This document shows positions 15,831-25,002 of a stretch of 64,000 bases of DNA, piece after piece. A program made the position numbers and the translations under genes. The DNA comes from Streptomyces hayashii (GTDB lineage: Bacteria > Actinomycetota > Actinomycetes > Streptomycetales > Streptomycetaceae). The stretch is taken from positions 1-64,000 of the forward strand of contig NZ_JAHHIU010000002.1 of the NCBI RefSeq assembly GCF_024539815.1, written 5' to 3'. The notes under the pieces were generated by a model. That model ran no database searches. It was not told the DNA's origin and saw only the letters and a program-made list of their open reading frames with translations. Numbering within the stretch: position 1 is the stretch's first letter; each line of letters begins with the position of its first letter.

Positions 15831-16922
15831 ATGCAGTTCGGGATCTTCACGGTGGGCGACGTCACGCCGGACCCGACGACGGGCCGTACGCCGACCGAGC
15901 GCGAGCGGATCAAGGCCATGGTCGCCATCGCGCTGAAGGCCGAGGAGGTGGGCCTCGACGTCTTCGCGACCGGCGAGCACCACAACCCGCCGTTCGTGCC
16001 CTCGTCCCCGACGACGATGCTCGGGTACGTCGCCGCGCAGACGCGGAAGCTGATCCTCTCCACCTCCACCACCCTCATCACCACCAACGACCCGGTGAAG
16101 ATCGCGGAGGACTTCGCGATGCTCCAGCACCTGGCCGACGGACGCGTGGACCTCATGATGGGGCGCGGCAACACCGGGCCGGTCTACCCCTGGTTCGGGC
16201 AGGACATCCGCGAGGGCATCAACCTCGCCATCGAGAACTACGCCCTGCTGCGCAGGCTGTGGCGCGAGGACGTCGTCGACTGGGAGGGGAAGTTCCGCAC
16301 CGCCCTGCAGGGCTTCACCTCCACGCCCCGCCCGCTGGACGACGTGCCGCCGTTCGTCTGGCACGGCTCCATCCGCTCGCCCGAGATCGCCGAGCAGGCC
16401 GCCTACTACGGCGACGGCTTCTTCCACAACAACATCTTCTGGCCCGCCGACCACACCAAGCGGATGGTCGAGCTGTACCGGGCCAGGTACGCGCACTACG
16501 GGCACGGCACGCCCGAGCAGGCCGTCGTGGGACTCGGCGGGCAGGTGTTCATGCGGAAGAACTCGCAGGACGCCGTGCGTGAGTTCCGGCCGTACTTCGA
16601 CAACGCGCCGGTCTACGGGCACGGGCCGTCCCTGGAGGACTTCACCGACCAGACCCCGCTGACCGTCGGCACGCCCGAGCAGGTCATCGAGAAGACGCTG
16701 AAGTTCCGCGAGTACGCGGGCGACTACCAGCGCCAGCTGTTCCTGCTGGACCACGCCGGGCTGCCATTGAAGACCGTGCTGGAGCAGCTCGACCTGCTCG
16801 GGGAGGAGGTCGTGCCGGTGCTGCGCAAGGAGTTCGCCGTCGGCCGGCCGGCCGACGTGCCGGACGCGCCCACCCACCGGTCGCTGCTCGCGCAGAAGGA
16901 AGCCAAGGAGGTCGTGGCATGA
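15831..16922 (+). CDS. LLM-class flavin monooxygenase (CE1758-type)
   Basis: Luciferase-like FMN-dependent monooxygenase, 363 aa, single TIM-barrel domain. Family features: start MQFGIFTVGD, EHHNPPF in the second strand, LSTSTTLITTNDPV, LADGRVDLMMGRGN for flavin phosphate binding, and a C-terminal TPEQVIEKTL. It belongs to the actinobacterial CE1758 family, which is paired with an NADPH:FMN reductase, and the next gene is that partner (ATGA overlap). The substrate is unknown. GGAGG 10 nt upstream of ATG. Confidence 0.92.
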   Translation: MQFGIFTVGDVTPDPTTGRTPTERERIKAMVAIALKAEEVGLDVFATGEHHNPPFVPSSPTTMLGYVAAQTRKLILSTSTTLITTNDPVKIAEDFAMLQHLADGRVDLMMGRGNTGPVYPWFGQDIREGINLAIENYALLRRLWREDVVDWEGKFRTALQGFTSTPRPLDDVPPFVWHGSIRSPEIAEQAAYYGDGFFHNNIFWPADHTKRMVELYRARYAHYGHGTPEQAVVGLGGQVFMRKNSQDAVREFRPYFDNAPVYGHGPSLEDFTDQTPLTVGTPEQVIEKTLKFREYAGDYQRQLFLLDHAGLPLKTVLEQLDLLGEEVVPVLRKEFAVGRPADVPDAPTHRSLLAQKEAKEVVA

Positions 16923-17539
16923 AGCTCGTCGTCGTCTCGGCGGGGCTGAGCGTCCCGTCGTCGACCCGGCTGCTGGCCGACCGGCTCGCCCGGGCGGCGC
17001 AGCGCGGGACGACCGTGGACGTCCAGGTCGTGGAACTGCGCGACCTCGCCGTCGAGATCGCCCACAACCTCACCAACGGCTTTCCCGGCGGGAAGCTGGC
17101 CGCCGCCCTGGAGGCGGTGACGGACGCGGACGGGCTGATCGTCGTGACGCCCGTGTTCTCCGCCTCCTACAGCGGTCTGTTCAAGTCCTTCTTCGACGTG
17201 CTGGACCAGGAGGCGCTGGCGGGCAAGCCGGTGCTGATCGCCGCGACCGGCGGCAGCGCACGCCACTCGCTCGTGCTGGAGCACGCCCTGCGGCCGCTCT
17301 TCTCCCATCTGCGCGCCGTCGTCGTCCCGACCGCCGTCTACGCGGCCTCGGAGGACTGGGGTGCGCAGGGCCTGCCCGAGCGGATCGAGCGGGCGGCGGG
17401 GGAACTGACGTCGCTGATGGCCGGCCCGGCCGCGACCGCGCCGCCGTCCGCGCCGCCGTCCGCGGCGGCGAAGTCCGGCGGGGCCGAGTCGACCGTGGTG
17501 CCCTTCGCCGAACAGCTGGCGGCGCTGGCCCGACGGTGA
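16919..17539 (+). CDS. NAD(P)H-dependent FMN reductase (CE1759-type)
   Basis: 206-aa flavodoxin-like reductase that should supply reduced FMN to the monooxygenase in front. Family start MKLVVVSAGLSVPSSTRLLADRL with the phosphate loop, TPVFSASYSGLFKSFFDVL, and IAATGGSARHSLVLEHALRPLF as the flavin-binding loops. The last 40 residues are an A/P-rich tail. Overlaps the monooxygenase stop by 4 nt, so the two are translationally coupled. Confidence 0.92.
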   Translation: MKLVVVSAGLSVPSSTRLLADRLARAAQRGTTVDVQVVELRDLAVEIAHNLTNGFPGGKLAAALEAVTDADGLIVVTPVFSASYSGLFKSFFDVLDQEALAGKPVLIAATGGSARHSLVLEHALRPLFSHLRAVVVPTAVYAASEDWGAQGLPERIERAAGELTSLMAGPAATAPPSAPPSAAAKSGGAESTVVPFAEQLAALARR

Positions 17540-17549
17540 CCCCGAGCGT

Positions 17550-17574
17550 CGGGCGGGCGCGCCCGGCCCGCCCG
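17550..17574 (+). terminator. Hairpin after the flavin operon
   Basis: Stem CGGGCGGG (17550-17557) / CCCGCCCG (17567-17574), 9-nt loop, 11 nt after the reductase stop. Likely terminator. Confidence 0.55.
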
Positions 17575-17616
17575 GCAGATCGGTGAGAGCCGAGTAAGAA
17601 GGGTGATCGTAGGACC

Positions 17617-17643
17617 GTCCCCACCGCCCCGACCGGTGGGGAC
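17617..17643. promoter_or_regulatory. 10-bp inverted repeat before the response regulator
   Basis: GTCCCCACCG (17617-17626) and CGGTGGGGAC (17634-17643), perfect, 7-bp spacer. It ends 6 bp before a -10-like CAGACT (17649-17654), which in turn is 6 nt from the GTG start at 17661. The repeat would cover the -35 region, so it is a candidate operator, possibly for autoregulation, rather than a terminator. Confidence 0.45.
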
Positions 17644-17660
17644 CAGGGCAGACTGGGCGG

Positions 17661-18377
17661 GTGCCTCCCACCGTTCTGCTCGCCGAAGACGACCGCGCCA
17701 TCCGCCATGCCCTGGAACGGGCCCTGGCCCTGGAGGGCTACCGGGTCACCGCGGTCGCCGACGGGGTCGAGGCACTGGCGCAGGCCCACAAGAACCCGCC
17801 GGACGTGCTCGTCCTCGACGTGATGATGCCCGGGATCGACGGGTTGCAGGTCTGCCGGGTGCTGCGCGCCGAGGGCGACCGCACGCCCATCCTGATGCTG
17901 ACCGCGCTGGTGGAGACCGCCGACCGGATCGCGGGACTGGACGCGGGCGCCGACGACTACGTCGTCAAGCCGTTCGACGTCGAGGAGGTCTTCGCCCGGC
18001 TGCGGGCGCTGCTGCGCCGGACCGGCGCCGAGATCGCGCCGCCCATGCCGCCGGAGCCCCCCAGGCAGTCGTCCGAGCGGCATCTGGAGGCGGCCGGGCT
18101 GCGGATGGACCCGCAGGCGCGTCGGGTGTGGCGGGGCGCGCGGGAGCTGGAGCTGACCCGGACCGAGTTCGAGCTGCTCGAACTGCTGGTGCGCAACGCC
18201 GGGATCGTGCTGGACCACTCCACGATCTACGACCGCATCTGGGGTTACGACTTCGGCCCCGGTTCCAAGAACCTCGCCGTCTACGTCGGTTATCTGCGCC
18301 GCAAGCTCGACCAGCCGGGAGCCCCGCAGCTGATCCACACCGTGCGCGGCGTGGGTTACGTGCTGCGGGAGGACTGA
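17661..18377 (+). CDS. OmpR/PhoB-type response regulator
   Basis: 238 aa. Receiver domain 3-118 with acidic pocket Glu9-Asp10-Asp11, phosphoacceptor Asp53 in VLDVMMPG, Thr81 and Lys103 (VVKPFD). A linker rich in Pro leads to a winged-helix DNA-binding domain (about 145-238) with LTRTEFELLELL and YVGYLRRKL, ending in the family VRGVGYVLRED. GTG start directly at the likely transcription start (no ribosome site; leaderless pattern). The histidine kinase gene follows 11 nt later. Confidence 0.95.
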   Translation: MPPTVLLAEDDRAIRHALERALALEGYRVTAVADGVEALAQAHKNPPDVLVLDVMMPGIDGLQVCRVLRAEGDRTPILMLTALVETADRIAGLDAGADDYVVKPFDVEEVFARLRALLRRTGAEIAPPMPPEPPRQSSERHLEAAGLRMDPQARRVWRGARELELTRTEFELLELLVRNAGIVLDHSTIYDRIWGYDFGPGSKNLAVYVGYLRRKLDQPGAPQLIHTVRGVGYVLRED

Positions 18378-18388
18378 GGGGCGCGGGC

Positions 18389-19849
18389 GTGAGCCGTCTG
18401 CGCCGGCTGCTGGCCCGGCCGCGGCCGAAACTGGTGTCGCTGCGCACGACGTTCGCGGTGTCGTTCGCGGCCGTGACCGCCGCCGTCACCGTCCTCGTCG
18501 GCGTCCTGTCGTACTCGGCGGCCGCCCGGCTGGTGCGGGTCGACCAGGAGTCGGTGTTCGACGAGGTCGTGCAGGACCTGCGGGACGAGGTGCGCGACCA
18601 CCGGATGGCGCCGGAGGACTTCTCCTCGGCCGCGCCCGGCCACGACATCGTGCGGCCGGCCCGCACGGACGTGCAGGTCCTCGGAGGGGACGGCTCGGTC
18701 GTGGACAGCGGCAGCCCCGGGCTGCCGGTCGTGGCCGCGGACCGCACGGTCGCGGCCGCCTCGACGGCCGGCGGGATGACCGTCCACAAGGACGTGGACG
18801 TGGGCAGCGACGTCTACCGCGTCGCCACCGTCTCCCTGGGCGGGGGCCGGGGCGCGGTGCAGGTGGCTCAGGAGTTCAGCGACACCGAGGACCTGCTGCG
18901 GGCGCTCCAGCAGCGCACCCTGATCCTGATGATCGCTGTCGTGACCGCCGCGGGGCTGTTCGGCTGGTGGCTGGCCCGGCGCATCACCCACCGGCTGGTC
19001 ATCCTCACCACCGCCGCCGAGGACGTGGCCCGCACCCGCCGCCTGGGCGTCCCGGTGCCGGTCACCGGACACGACGAGGTGGGCCGCCTCGGCCGCGCCT
19101 TCGACCGCATGCTGGGCCGGCTCGCGCAGTCCGAGGAGGACCAGCGGCGGCTCGTCCAGGACGCGGGGCACGAACTGCGCACCCCGCTGACGTCGTTGCG
19201 GACGAACATCTCCCTGCTCCGCCGCATCGACGAGCTGCCGCCCGACACCCGTGACGAACTGGTCGCGGACCTCACCCAGGAGGCCCGTGAGCTGACCGAC
19301 CTGGTCAACGAGCTCGTCGATCTCGCGGCCGGCCAGTCCGACGCCGAGCCGCCGCGCGGACTGGACCTCGCCGACGTCGCGGAGGAGGTCGCGGGCCTGG
19401 CCCGCCGCCGCACCGGACGGCAGATCGAGATCCGGGCGAGCGGCGACACCACCGTCCACGGGCGGCCGGGGATGTTGCAGCGGGCCGTGTCCAACCTGGT
19501 GGAGAACGCGACCAAGTTCGACCGTGACGGCCGCGCGCCCGTCGAGATCGTCGTCACCGGGCCCGCCCGCCCGGGGGTGGTCCGGGTCGAGGTCCGCGAC
19601 CGCGGGCCCGGCATCGCCGAGGCCGATCTGACCCGTGTCTTCGACCGCTTCTACCGGGCCGCGGACGCCCGCTCCCTGCCGGGCTCCGGCCTCGGCCTGT
19701 CGATCGTCCGCGAGGTGGCCCTGGCCCACGGGGGAGCCCCCTTCGCCTTCCGCCGCGCGGGCGGCGGCACGGTGATCGGCTTCACGGCGGGCGGCAGCCT
19801 CCCGAACCGCGCACGCGACGACGACCACCCCCGCGAATACCGCGACTGA
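18389..19849 (+). CDS. Sensor histidine kinase
   Basis: 486 aa, partner of the upstream regulator. Two membrane segments (about 23-45 and about 172-195) flank an extracellular sensor domain of about 125 residues. Then HAMP (from RRITHRL), a HisKA domain with His261 in DAGHELRTPL, and HATPase_c with NLVENATKFD, DRGPGI and GSGLGLSIV. Arrangement resembles MprB/CseC-type envelope-stress kinases, but the signal cannot be read. GTG start at 18389 matches VSRLRRLLARPRPK and follows GGGG only weakly. Confidence 0.94.
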   Translation: MSRLRRLLARPRPKLVSLRTTFAVSFAAVTAAVTVLVGVLSYSAAARLVRVDQESVFDEVVQDLRDEVRDHRMAPEDFSSAAPGHDIVRPARTDVQVLGGDGSVVDSGSPGLPVVAADRTVAAASTAGGMTVHKDVDVGSDVYRVATVSLGGGRGAVQVAQEFSDTEDLLRALQQRTLILMIAVVTAAGLFGWWLARRITHRLVILTTAAEDVARTRRLGVPVPVTGHDEVGRLGRAFDRMLGRLAQSEEDQRRLVQDAGHELRTPLTSLRTNISLLRRIDELPPDTRDELVADLTQEARELTDLVNELVDLAAGQSDAEPPRGLDLADVAEEVAGLARRRTGRQIEIRASGDTTVHGRPGMLQRAVSNLVENATKFDRDGRAPVEIVVTGPARPGVVRVEVRDRGPGIAEADLTRVFDRFYRAADARSLPGSGLGLSIVREVALAHGGAPFAFRRAGGGTVIGFTAGGSLPNRARDDDHPREYRD

Positions 19850-19885
19850 CCCCAGGCCGGCGCAGACGGGCCCGGGACCGGCGGG

Positions 19886-19934
19886 GCCAGGGGGCCGCGG
19901 GCCGGGGAGCGGCGGCGCCAGGGGGCCGCGGGCC
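19886..19934. repeat. 18-bp direct repeat
   Basis: Two identical 18-bp copies, 19886-19903 and 19917-19934 (spacing 31 bp), very GC-rich, between the kinase stop and the SpoIIE-domain gene. May act as part of a terminator; no clean stem was found. Confidence 0.75.
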
Positions 19935-20036
19935 CGGGAGCGCTCTTTCCGACCGGGCGGGGGTGGCGGGCTTGAGGCGTGAGCGGGTGGGAATAATACG
20001 AAATGCGTGTTTTGCGCGGGAGAGTGAGATGAGTAG

Positions 20037-22451
20037 GTGAGTGAGGCATCGGACGCCGACGGTGAGCCGCTCACCGCGCGCGTCACCGTCGACGAACAGG
20101 GCGCCGTGACCGGTTGGAACGAGGGAGCCGCACGGCTGCTGGGATACGCCCCGCAGGAGATCCTCGGCCGGCCGGCGGCGACGCTGCTCGCCGGGGAGTC
20201 CGGCGCGGCGGACCTCCGGCCGTCGGCCGGACCGCCCCGCCGGCACGGCACGCTCGCCCTGCGTCACCGGGACGGCCGCCGCCTGGAGGTCAGGGTCCTC
20301 GCGCACCGCCGGACGGGAGACGACGGAGTCCGCGACTGGCTCCTGGTCGGCGCCCTGCCGGACCCGCCCCGGCCGGAGGACGACGCGCTCATGCGCTGGG
20401 GCTTCCTGGAGTCGCCGTCCTGCGCGACCTCCGTCTACGACACCGACCTGCGCTACCGCCGCTCCAACCGGGCCGCGCAGGCCGCGCTGGGCCTGAGCGA
20501 GGGGGAGCTGCGCGGCCTGCGGGTGACGGACGTCGTCCCCACGCCGCTGTCGCGGGAGGTCGAGCGGCGGATGCGGCAGGCGCTGGACACCGGTGAGCCG
20601 CAGTACGTGGAGAGCCACGCCCACGCCCCCGGCGAGTCCCGCGACCACGCCTGGTCGGTCCACCTCTACCGGGTGGAGGACCCGGACGGCCGGGTGCTCG
20701 GCGTGGCCGCCACCGGGCACGACATGACGGAGCAGCACCGCGCCCGCGAGCGCCTGCAACTGATCGCGGAGGCCAGCACCCGGATCGGCAGCACGCTCGA
20801 CGTGACGCGGACGGCGCAGGAACTCGCCGACGTGGCGGTGCCGGGCCTCGCCGACTTCCTCAGCGTGGACCTGCTGACCTCGTTCGAGCAGGGGCGGGAG
20901 GAGCCGGAGACCGGCGGAACGCTGCCGCTGCGGCGCGTCGCCCATCAGTCGGTGCTGCCGGGCGCGCCCGAGGCCGTCCTCGCCCTCGGCGACGTGGACG
21001 TCTACCCGGAGGGCTCCCCGCCGGTGGAGACCCTGCGCTCGGGGCGTTCCGTGCGGCGCCGGATCGACCGGGACGCGGTGCCCGAGTGGGTCGCCGGGGA
21101 TCCGCTGCGCATCGCCCGTATCCGTGACTACGGCTTCCACTCGCTGATGGCCGTGCCCCTGTCGGCGCGCGGCACCACGCTGGGCGTCGTCGTCTTCGCG
21201 CGGCACCGGCGCCCGGACCCGTTCGAGGCGGACGACCTCGTCCTCGCCGAGGAACTGGCGGCCAGGGCGGCGGTCTGCATCGACAACGCGCGCCGCTACA
21301 CGCGCGAACGCGCGACGTCCGTCGCCCTCCAGCGCAGCCTGCTGCCGCAGCGGCTGCCCGAGCAGTCCGCGGTGGAGGTGGCCTCCCGCTACCTCCCGGC
21401 GGACGTGCGGGCCGGGGTGGGCGGGGACTGGTTCGACGTCATCCCGCTGTCCGGGGCGAGGGTCGCGCTGGTCGTCGGCGACGTCGTGGGGCACGGCATC
21501 CACGCGTCGGCGTCGATGGGGCGGCTGCGCACGGCCGTGCGCACCCTCGCCGACATCGACCTGCCCCCCGACGAACTCCTCACCCACCTGGACGATCTGG
21601 TGGGCCTGCTGGCCACCGAGGCGGACGCGCTGGGCGATCAGGAGATCGCAGGGGACGTCGGGGCGACCTGCCTGTACGCGGTGTACGACCCGCTCGCCCG
21701 GCGCTGCACCCTGGCCAGGGCCGGTCATCCGCTGCCGGCGGTGGTGACCCCGGACGGCGAGGTGGAGCTGCTGGCCCTGCCGGCCGGGCCGCCGCTCGGC
21801 CTGGGCGGGCTGCCCTTCGAGTCGCTGGAGATCGACCTGCCCGAGGGCAGCCTGCTCGCCCTCTACACCGACGGCCTGATCGACTCCCGCTCCCGCGACG
21901 GCGACGTCGACGACGGCGCCTCCCGGCTGTGCCGGGCCCTGGCCGCGCCCGCCGCCTCGCTGGACGCGGTGTGCGACACGGTCCTCGCCGACCTGCTTCC
22001 CCGGCTGCCCTCCGACGACGTGGCGCTCCTGGTCGCGCGCACCCGGGCGCTCGAAGCCTCCCGCATCGCCACCTGGGAGGTGGCGTCGGACCCCGCCGCG
22101 GTCGCCGAAGCCCGCAAGCGCGCCGTCGACCGGCTGGAGGCCTGGGGGCTGACCGACGCCGCCTTCGTGACCGAGCTGATCGTCAGCGAGCTGGTCACCA
22201 ACGCCATCCGGCACGGCGAACCGCCCGTGCAGCTGCGCCTCATCCACGACCGGACGCTCATCTGCGAGGTCTCCGACGGCGGCGGCACGGCCCCTCACAT
22301 GCGTCGGGCCCGCACCTACGACGAGGGCGGTCGCGGCCTCCTCCTGGTCGCTCAGCTGAGCCGGCGCTGGGGCACCCGTCCGGGCGCCAAGGGCAAGACG
22401 ATCTGGGCGGAGCAGACCATCGACGGTCCGCCCGACGGCTCGTGGCTCTGA
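20037..22451 (+). CDS. PAS-GAF-SpoIIE phosphatase with HATPase domain
   Basis: 804-aa signalling protein. Domain order: PAS (about 10-110), second PAS (about 120-235), GAF (about 245-420), PP2C-type SpoIIE phosphatase (about 430-650; metal-binding Asp in GGDWFDV near 463 and VVGDVVGHG), and a RsbW-like HATPase_c (about 675-800; ELIVSELVTNAIRHG). Such proteins control sigma factors or anti-anti-sigma partners in Streptomyces by combining phosphatase and anti-sigma kinase activity. No STAS or sigma gene lies nearby, so its partners are elsewhere. GTG start at 20037, ribosome site weak. An AT-rich stretch (AATAATACGAAAT near 19992) may hold the promoter. Confidence 0.92.
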   Translation: MSEASDADGEPLTARVTVDEQGAVTGWNEGAARLLGYAPQEILGRPAATLLAGESGAADLRPSAGPPRRHGTLALRHRDGRRLEVRVLAHRRTGDDGVRDWLLVGALPDPPRPEDDALMRWGFLESPSCATSVYDTDLRYRRSNRAAQAALGLSEGELRGLRVTDVVPTPLSREVERRMRQALDTGEPQYVESHAHAPGESRDHAWSVHLYRVEDPDGRVLGVAATGHDMTEQHRARERLQLIAEASTRIGSTLDVTRTAQELADVAVPGLADFLSVDLLTSFEQGREEPETGGTLPLRRVAHQSVLPGAPEAVLALGDVDVYPEGSPPVETLRSGRSVRRRIDRDAVPEWVAGDPLRIARIRDYGFHSLMAVPLSARGTTLGVVVFARHRRPDPFEADDLVLAEELAARAAVCIDNARRYTRERATSVALQRSLLPQRLPEQSAVEVASRYLPADVRAGVGGDWFDVIPLSGARVALVVGDVVGHGIHASASMGRLRTAVRTLADIDLPPDELLTHLDDLVGLLATEADALGDQEIAGDVGATCLYAVYDPLARRCTLARAGHPLPAVVTPDGEVELLALPAGPPLGLGGLPFESLEIDLPEGSLLALYTDGLIDSRSRDGDVDDGASRLCRALAAPAASLDAVCDTVLADLLPRLPSDDVALLVARTRALEASRIATWEVASDPAAVAEARKRAVDRLEAWGLTDAAFVTELIVSELVTNAIRHGEPPVQLRLIHDRTLICEVSDGGGTAPHMRRARTYDEGGRGLLLVAQLSRRWGTRPGAKGKTIWAEQTIDGPPDGSWL

Positions 22452-22493
22452 GTCCTCCGCGACAGCCCCCTCCCGCGCGTTCCCGCGGAGGAC
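22452..22493 (+). terminator. Terminator after the SpoIIE-domain gene
   Basis: Perfect 10-bp stem GTCCTCCGCG (22452-22461) / CGCGGAGGAC (22484-22493) starting right after the stop codon; 22-nt loop. Confidence 0.6.
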
Positions 22494-22520
22494 CGACGGG
22501 CTGCAATGTTGTGCACTTTA

Positions 22521-22549
22521 TTGACCGTGGTCACTTGAAGGCCTAACTT
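22521..22549 (+). promoter_or_regulatory. Promoter of the MHS transporter
   Basis: TTGACC (22521-22526), 17-bp spacer, TAACTT (22544-22549): a good match to a vegetative -35/-10 pair. Transcription would start near 22556, giving a leader of about 28 nt with GGGAG before the start codon. Confidence 0.65.
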
Positions 22550-22583
22550 CACGGTGTCATTCCCCCGGTCAAGGGAGACCGTG

Positions 22584-23936
22584 ATGCCCCCGTCCCCCGT
22601 CGCGTCACCGTCCACGACCGCCGAACGGCACCGGCAGCTGCGCGTGGTCGCCGCCTCCGGACTGCTCGGCACCGCCGTGGAGTTCTACGACTTCCTCGTC
22701 TACGGAACCGTCGCCGCTCTCGTCTTCGGCGAGCTGTTCTTCCCCGGCGCCGACCCGGCCGTCGGAACCGTCGCCGCGTTCGGCACCTTCGCCGCCGGCT
22801 ATGTCGCCCGCCCGCTCGGCGGCATCCTCTTCGGGCACTTCGGCGACCGGCTCGGCCGCAAGTCGACGCTGCTGCTCACCATGGGTCTGATGGGCGGCGC
22901 GAGCTTCCTCGTCGGACTGCTGCCCACCTACGACACGATCGGCGTGTGGGCGCCGGTGCTGCTGATCGCCCTGCGCGTCGTCCAGGGCATCGCCATCGGC
23001 GGGGAGTGGGGCGGCGCCACGCTCATGGTCGTCGAGCACGCCGGCGAGCGGCGGCGCGGACTGTGGTCCAGCTTCACGCAGATGGGAGCCCCGCTCGGCT
23101 CCCTGCTCTCCACCGCCGTCGTCACACTGGTCGTCGCCCTCCCCGAGGACGAGTTCGCCGCCTGGGGCTGGCGGGTGCCCTTCCTGCTGAGCGTGGTGCT
23201 GCTCGGCGTCGGACTCTTCGTCCGCCTCAGGGTCGTCGAGAGCCCGCTGTTCGCCGAGGTGAAGAAGGGCGGCGCCGAGTCGCGGCTGCCGATCCTCGAC
23301 GTGCTGCGCCGCCCCCGCCCCGTCCTGCTGGCCTGCTGCGTCGGCATCGGCGCCTTCACCGCACAGTCGCTGCTGACCAGCTACCTGATCTCGTACGCCA
23401 CCGGCATCGGCTACGCCCGCCCGCAGGTGCTCACCGCGCTCACGGTGTCCGCCTCCGTCGCACTCGTCGTGCTGCCCTGCGCCTCCGCGCTCTCCGACCG
23501 GGTCGGCCGCCGCCCGGTGGTCCTCGCCGGGGCGATCGCGTCGGCCGCACTCGCCTTCCCCGTGCTCGCGCTGGTCGACTCGAAGTCCCCGGGGCTGCTG
23601 ATCCTCGCGGTCGTCCTCGGGCACGGCATCGCCCAGTCCACGATGTACGGGCCGCTGGGGGCCCTGCTCACCGAGATGTTCGGCACCGAGGTCCGCTACA
23701 CGGGCGCCTCGCTCGGCTACCAGGGAGCCACCCTCGTCGGCGCCGGGTTCTCCCCGATGATCGCCGGAAGCCTGGTGGCCGGCAGCGGTGACAGCACCCC
23801 CGTGTCGCTGCTGCTGTGCGGCGGGGCCGTCGTCACGGCGGTCACCGTCCTGTTCGTGCGCGAGACCAGCCGGGACTCACTCGCCGGCCCCGGCGACGGC
23901 TCCGGCGTCCCTCACGCGCAGGAGATCCCCGCGTGA
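22584..23936 (+). CDS. MFS transporter, metabolite:H+ symporter type
   Basis: 450 aa, 12 predicted membrane segments. The N terminus GTAVEFYDFLVYG and the loop GHFGDRLGRKSTL are signatures of the MHS (metabolite/proton symporter) group, whose members import organic acids such as alpha-ketoglutarate, citrate, shikimate or benzoate-type compounds, and osmolytes (ProP). QGIAIGGEWGGATLM is also typical. The substrate is undetermined. Start ATG 22584 with GGGAG 6 nt upstream; an in-frame ATG at 22554 lies before the likely transcription start. Confidence 0.92.
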   Translation: MPPSPVASPSTTAERHRQLRVVAASGLLGTAVEFYDFLVYGTVAALVFGELFFPGADPAVGTVAAFGTFAAGYVARPLGGILFGHFGDRLGRKSTLLLTMGLMGGASFLVGLLPTYDTIGVWAPVLLIALRVVQGIAIGGEWGGATLMVVEHAGERRRGLWSSFTQMGAPLGSLLSTAVVTLVVALPEDEFAAWGWRVPFLLSVVLLGVGLFVRLRVVESPLFAEVKKGGAESRLPILDVLRRPRPVLLACCVGIGAFTAQSLLTSYLISYATGIGYARPQVLTALTVSASVALVVLPCASALSDRVGRRPVVLAGAIASAALAFPVLALVDSKSPGLLILAVVLGHGIAQSTMYGPLGALLTEMFGTEVRYTGASLGYQGATLVGAGFSPMIAGSLVAGSGDSTPVSLLLCGGAVVTAVTVLFVRETSRDSLAGPGDGSGVPHAQEIPA

Positions 23937-24077
23937 GGGACGGCGCCGCCGACCGTGCTCCCCACCGGCCGGCGGCGCCCCCCGCCTCCACACGCTCCGG
24001 CCGCCCGGCCGCCGACGGCCGCTGACGTGCCACGACCGCCCGCCGCACCGCGGACGGGCGGTCGTACCCTTTCCCCC

Positions 24078-24980
24078 GTGGAGGACGACGACATCCCGGA
24101 CGGCATTCCGGACAGCGCCCCGGACACCCTGGACGACATCCCGGACGGCGCCCCGGACACCCCGGACGGCGCCCCGCAGCTGCGCCCGCAGTCGCTGATG
24201 CTCGCCTTCTTCGGCAACCACGTCCTCGAACAGGGCGACCTGTGCGTCTACTCGGGCAGCATCATCGACGTCCTCGGCCGGGTGGGCGTGGGCGAACAGG
24301 CCGTGCGGTCCACGCTGACCCGCATGGTCGGCCGGGGCCTGCTGCGCCGGCAACGCGAGGGCCGCCGGATGTACTTCGGCCTGACCGAGCAGGCCACCCG
24401 CGTCCTGTGCGACGGCCGTACCCGCATCTGGAGCAAGGGCGCGGTCAACGACGACTGGGACGGCGACTGGACGCTGCTCGGCTTCTCGCTCCCCGAGTCA
24501 CGCCAGCGCGAGCGCCACGACCTGCGCTCACGGCTAGTCTGGTCCGGATTCGGCGCCCTGTACAGCGGGCTGTGGATCGCGCCGGGCCGGGTGGACGTCG
24601 CCGCCGTGGTGGCCGGACTCGGACTGACCGAACACGTCAAGATCTTCCACGCCTCGGCCGACCCGGCCGTCGACATCGGCCTCATGGTCCGCGAGACCTG
24701 GGACCTGGAGAGCATCGCCGCCCGCTACGTCTCCTTCGACAAGCGCTGGACCGCCCACCTGAACGCCGGGCCGGGCGACGACCCGATCGGCACCCGCCTG
24801 CGCCTGGTGAGCGAATGGCTCCGGACGATCCGCACGGACCCGCGGCTCCCCGCCCGCCACCTCCCCCCGGAATGGCCGGCCCGGCCCGCCCAGGACACCT
24901 TCCGCCGGGTGGCGGAACAGACCGCGGCCCCCGCGGAACGCCTGGCCGCCACGGCCCTGGAGACGGCCCCGCTCCGCTGA
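24078..24980 (+). CDS. PaaX-family transcriptional regulator
   Basis: 300 aa. After an acidic, repetitive N-terminal arm (residues about 1-33, repeats of DIPDGxPD) comes the PaaX winged-helix domain (LMLAFFGNHVLEQGDLCVYSGS, then VRSTLTRMVGRGLL) and the C-terminal PaaX domain (WTLLGFSLPESRQRERHDLRSRL, SGLWIAPG). PaaX in other bacteria represses phenylacetate degradation genes with phenylacetyl-CoA as inducer. No paa genes are here; the adjacent MHS transporter is a candidate target. GTG 24078 lies 7 nt behind TACCCT (leaderless pattern). Confidence 0.87.
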   Translation: MEDDDIPDGIPDSAPDTLDDIPDGAPDTPDGAPQLRPQSLMLAFFGNHVLEQGDLCVYSGSIIDVLGRVGVGEQAVRSTLTRMVGRGLLRRQREGRRMYFGLTEQATRVLCDGRTRIWSKGAVNDDWDGDWTLLGFSLPESRQRERHDLRSRLVWSGFGALYSGLWIAPGRVDVAAVVAGLGLTEHVKIFHASADPAVDIGLMVRETWDLESIAARYVSFDKRWTAHLNAGPGDDPIGTRLRLVSEWLRTIRTDPRLPARHLPPEWPARPAQDTFRRVAEQTAAPAERLAATALETAPLR

Positions 24981-25002
24981 CCGCACCCGACAGGGGGCCG
25001 GA

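Noticed and set aside
22521..22560. PaaX operator from the GACCGTGGTC word
   Set aside because: The word is not a true palindrome and may simply be the -35 region.
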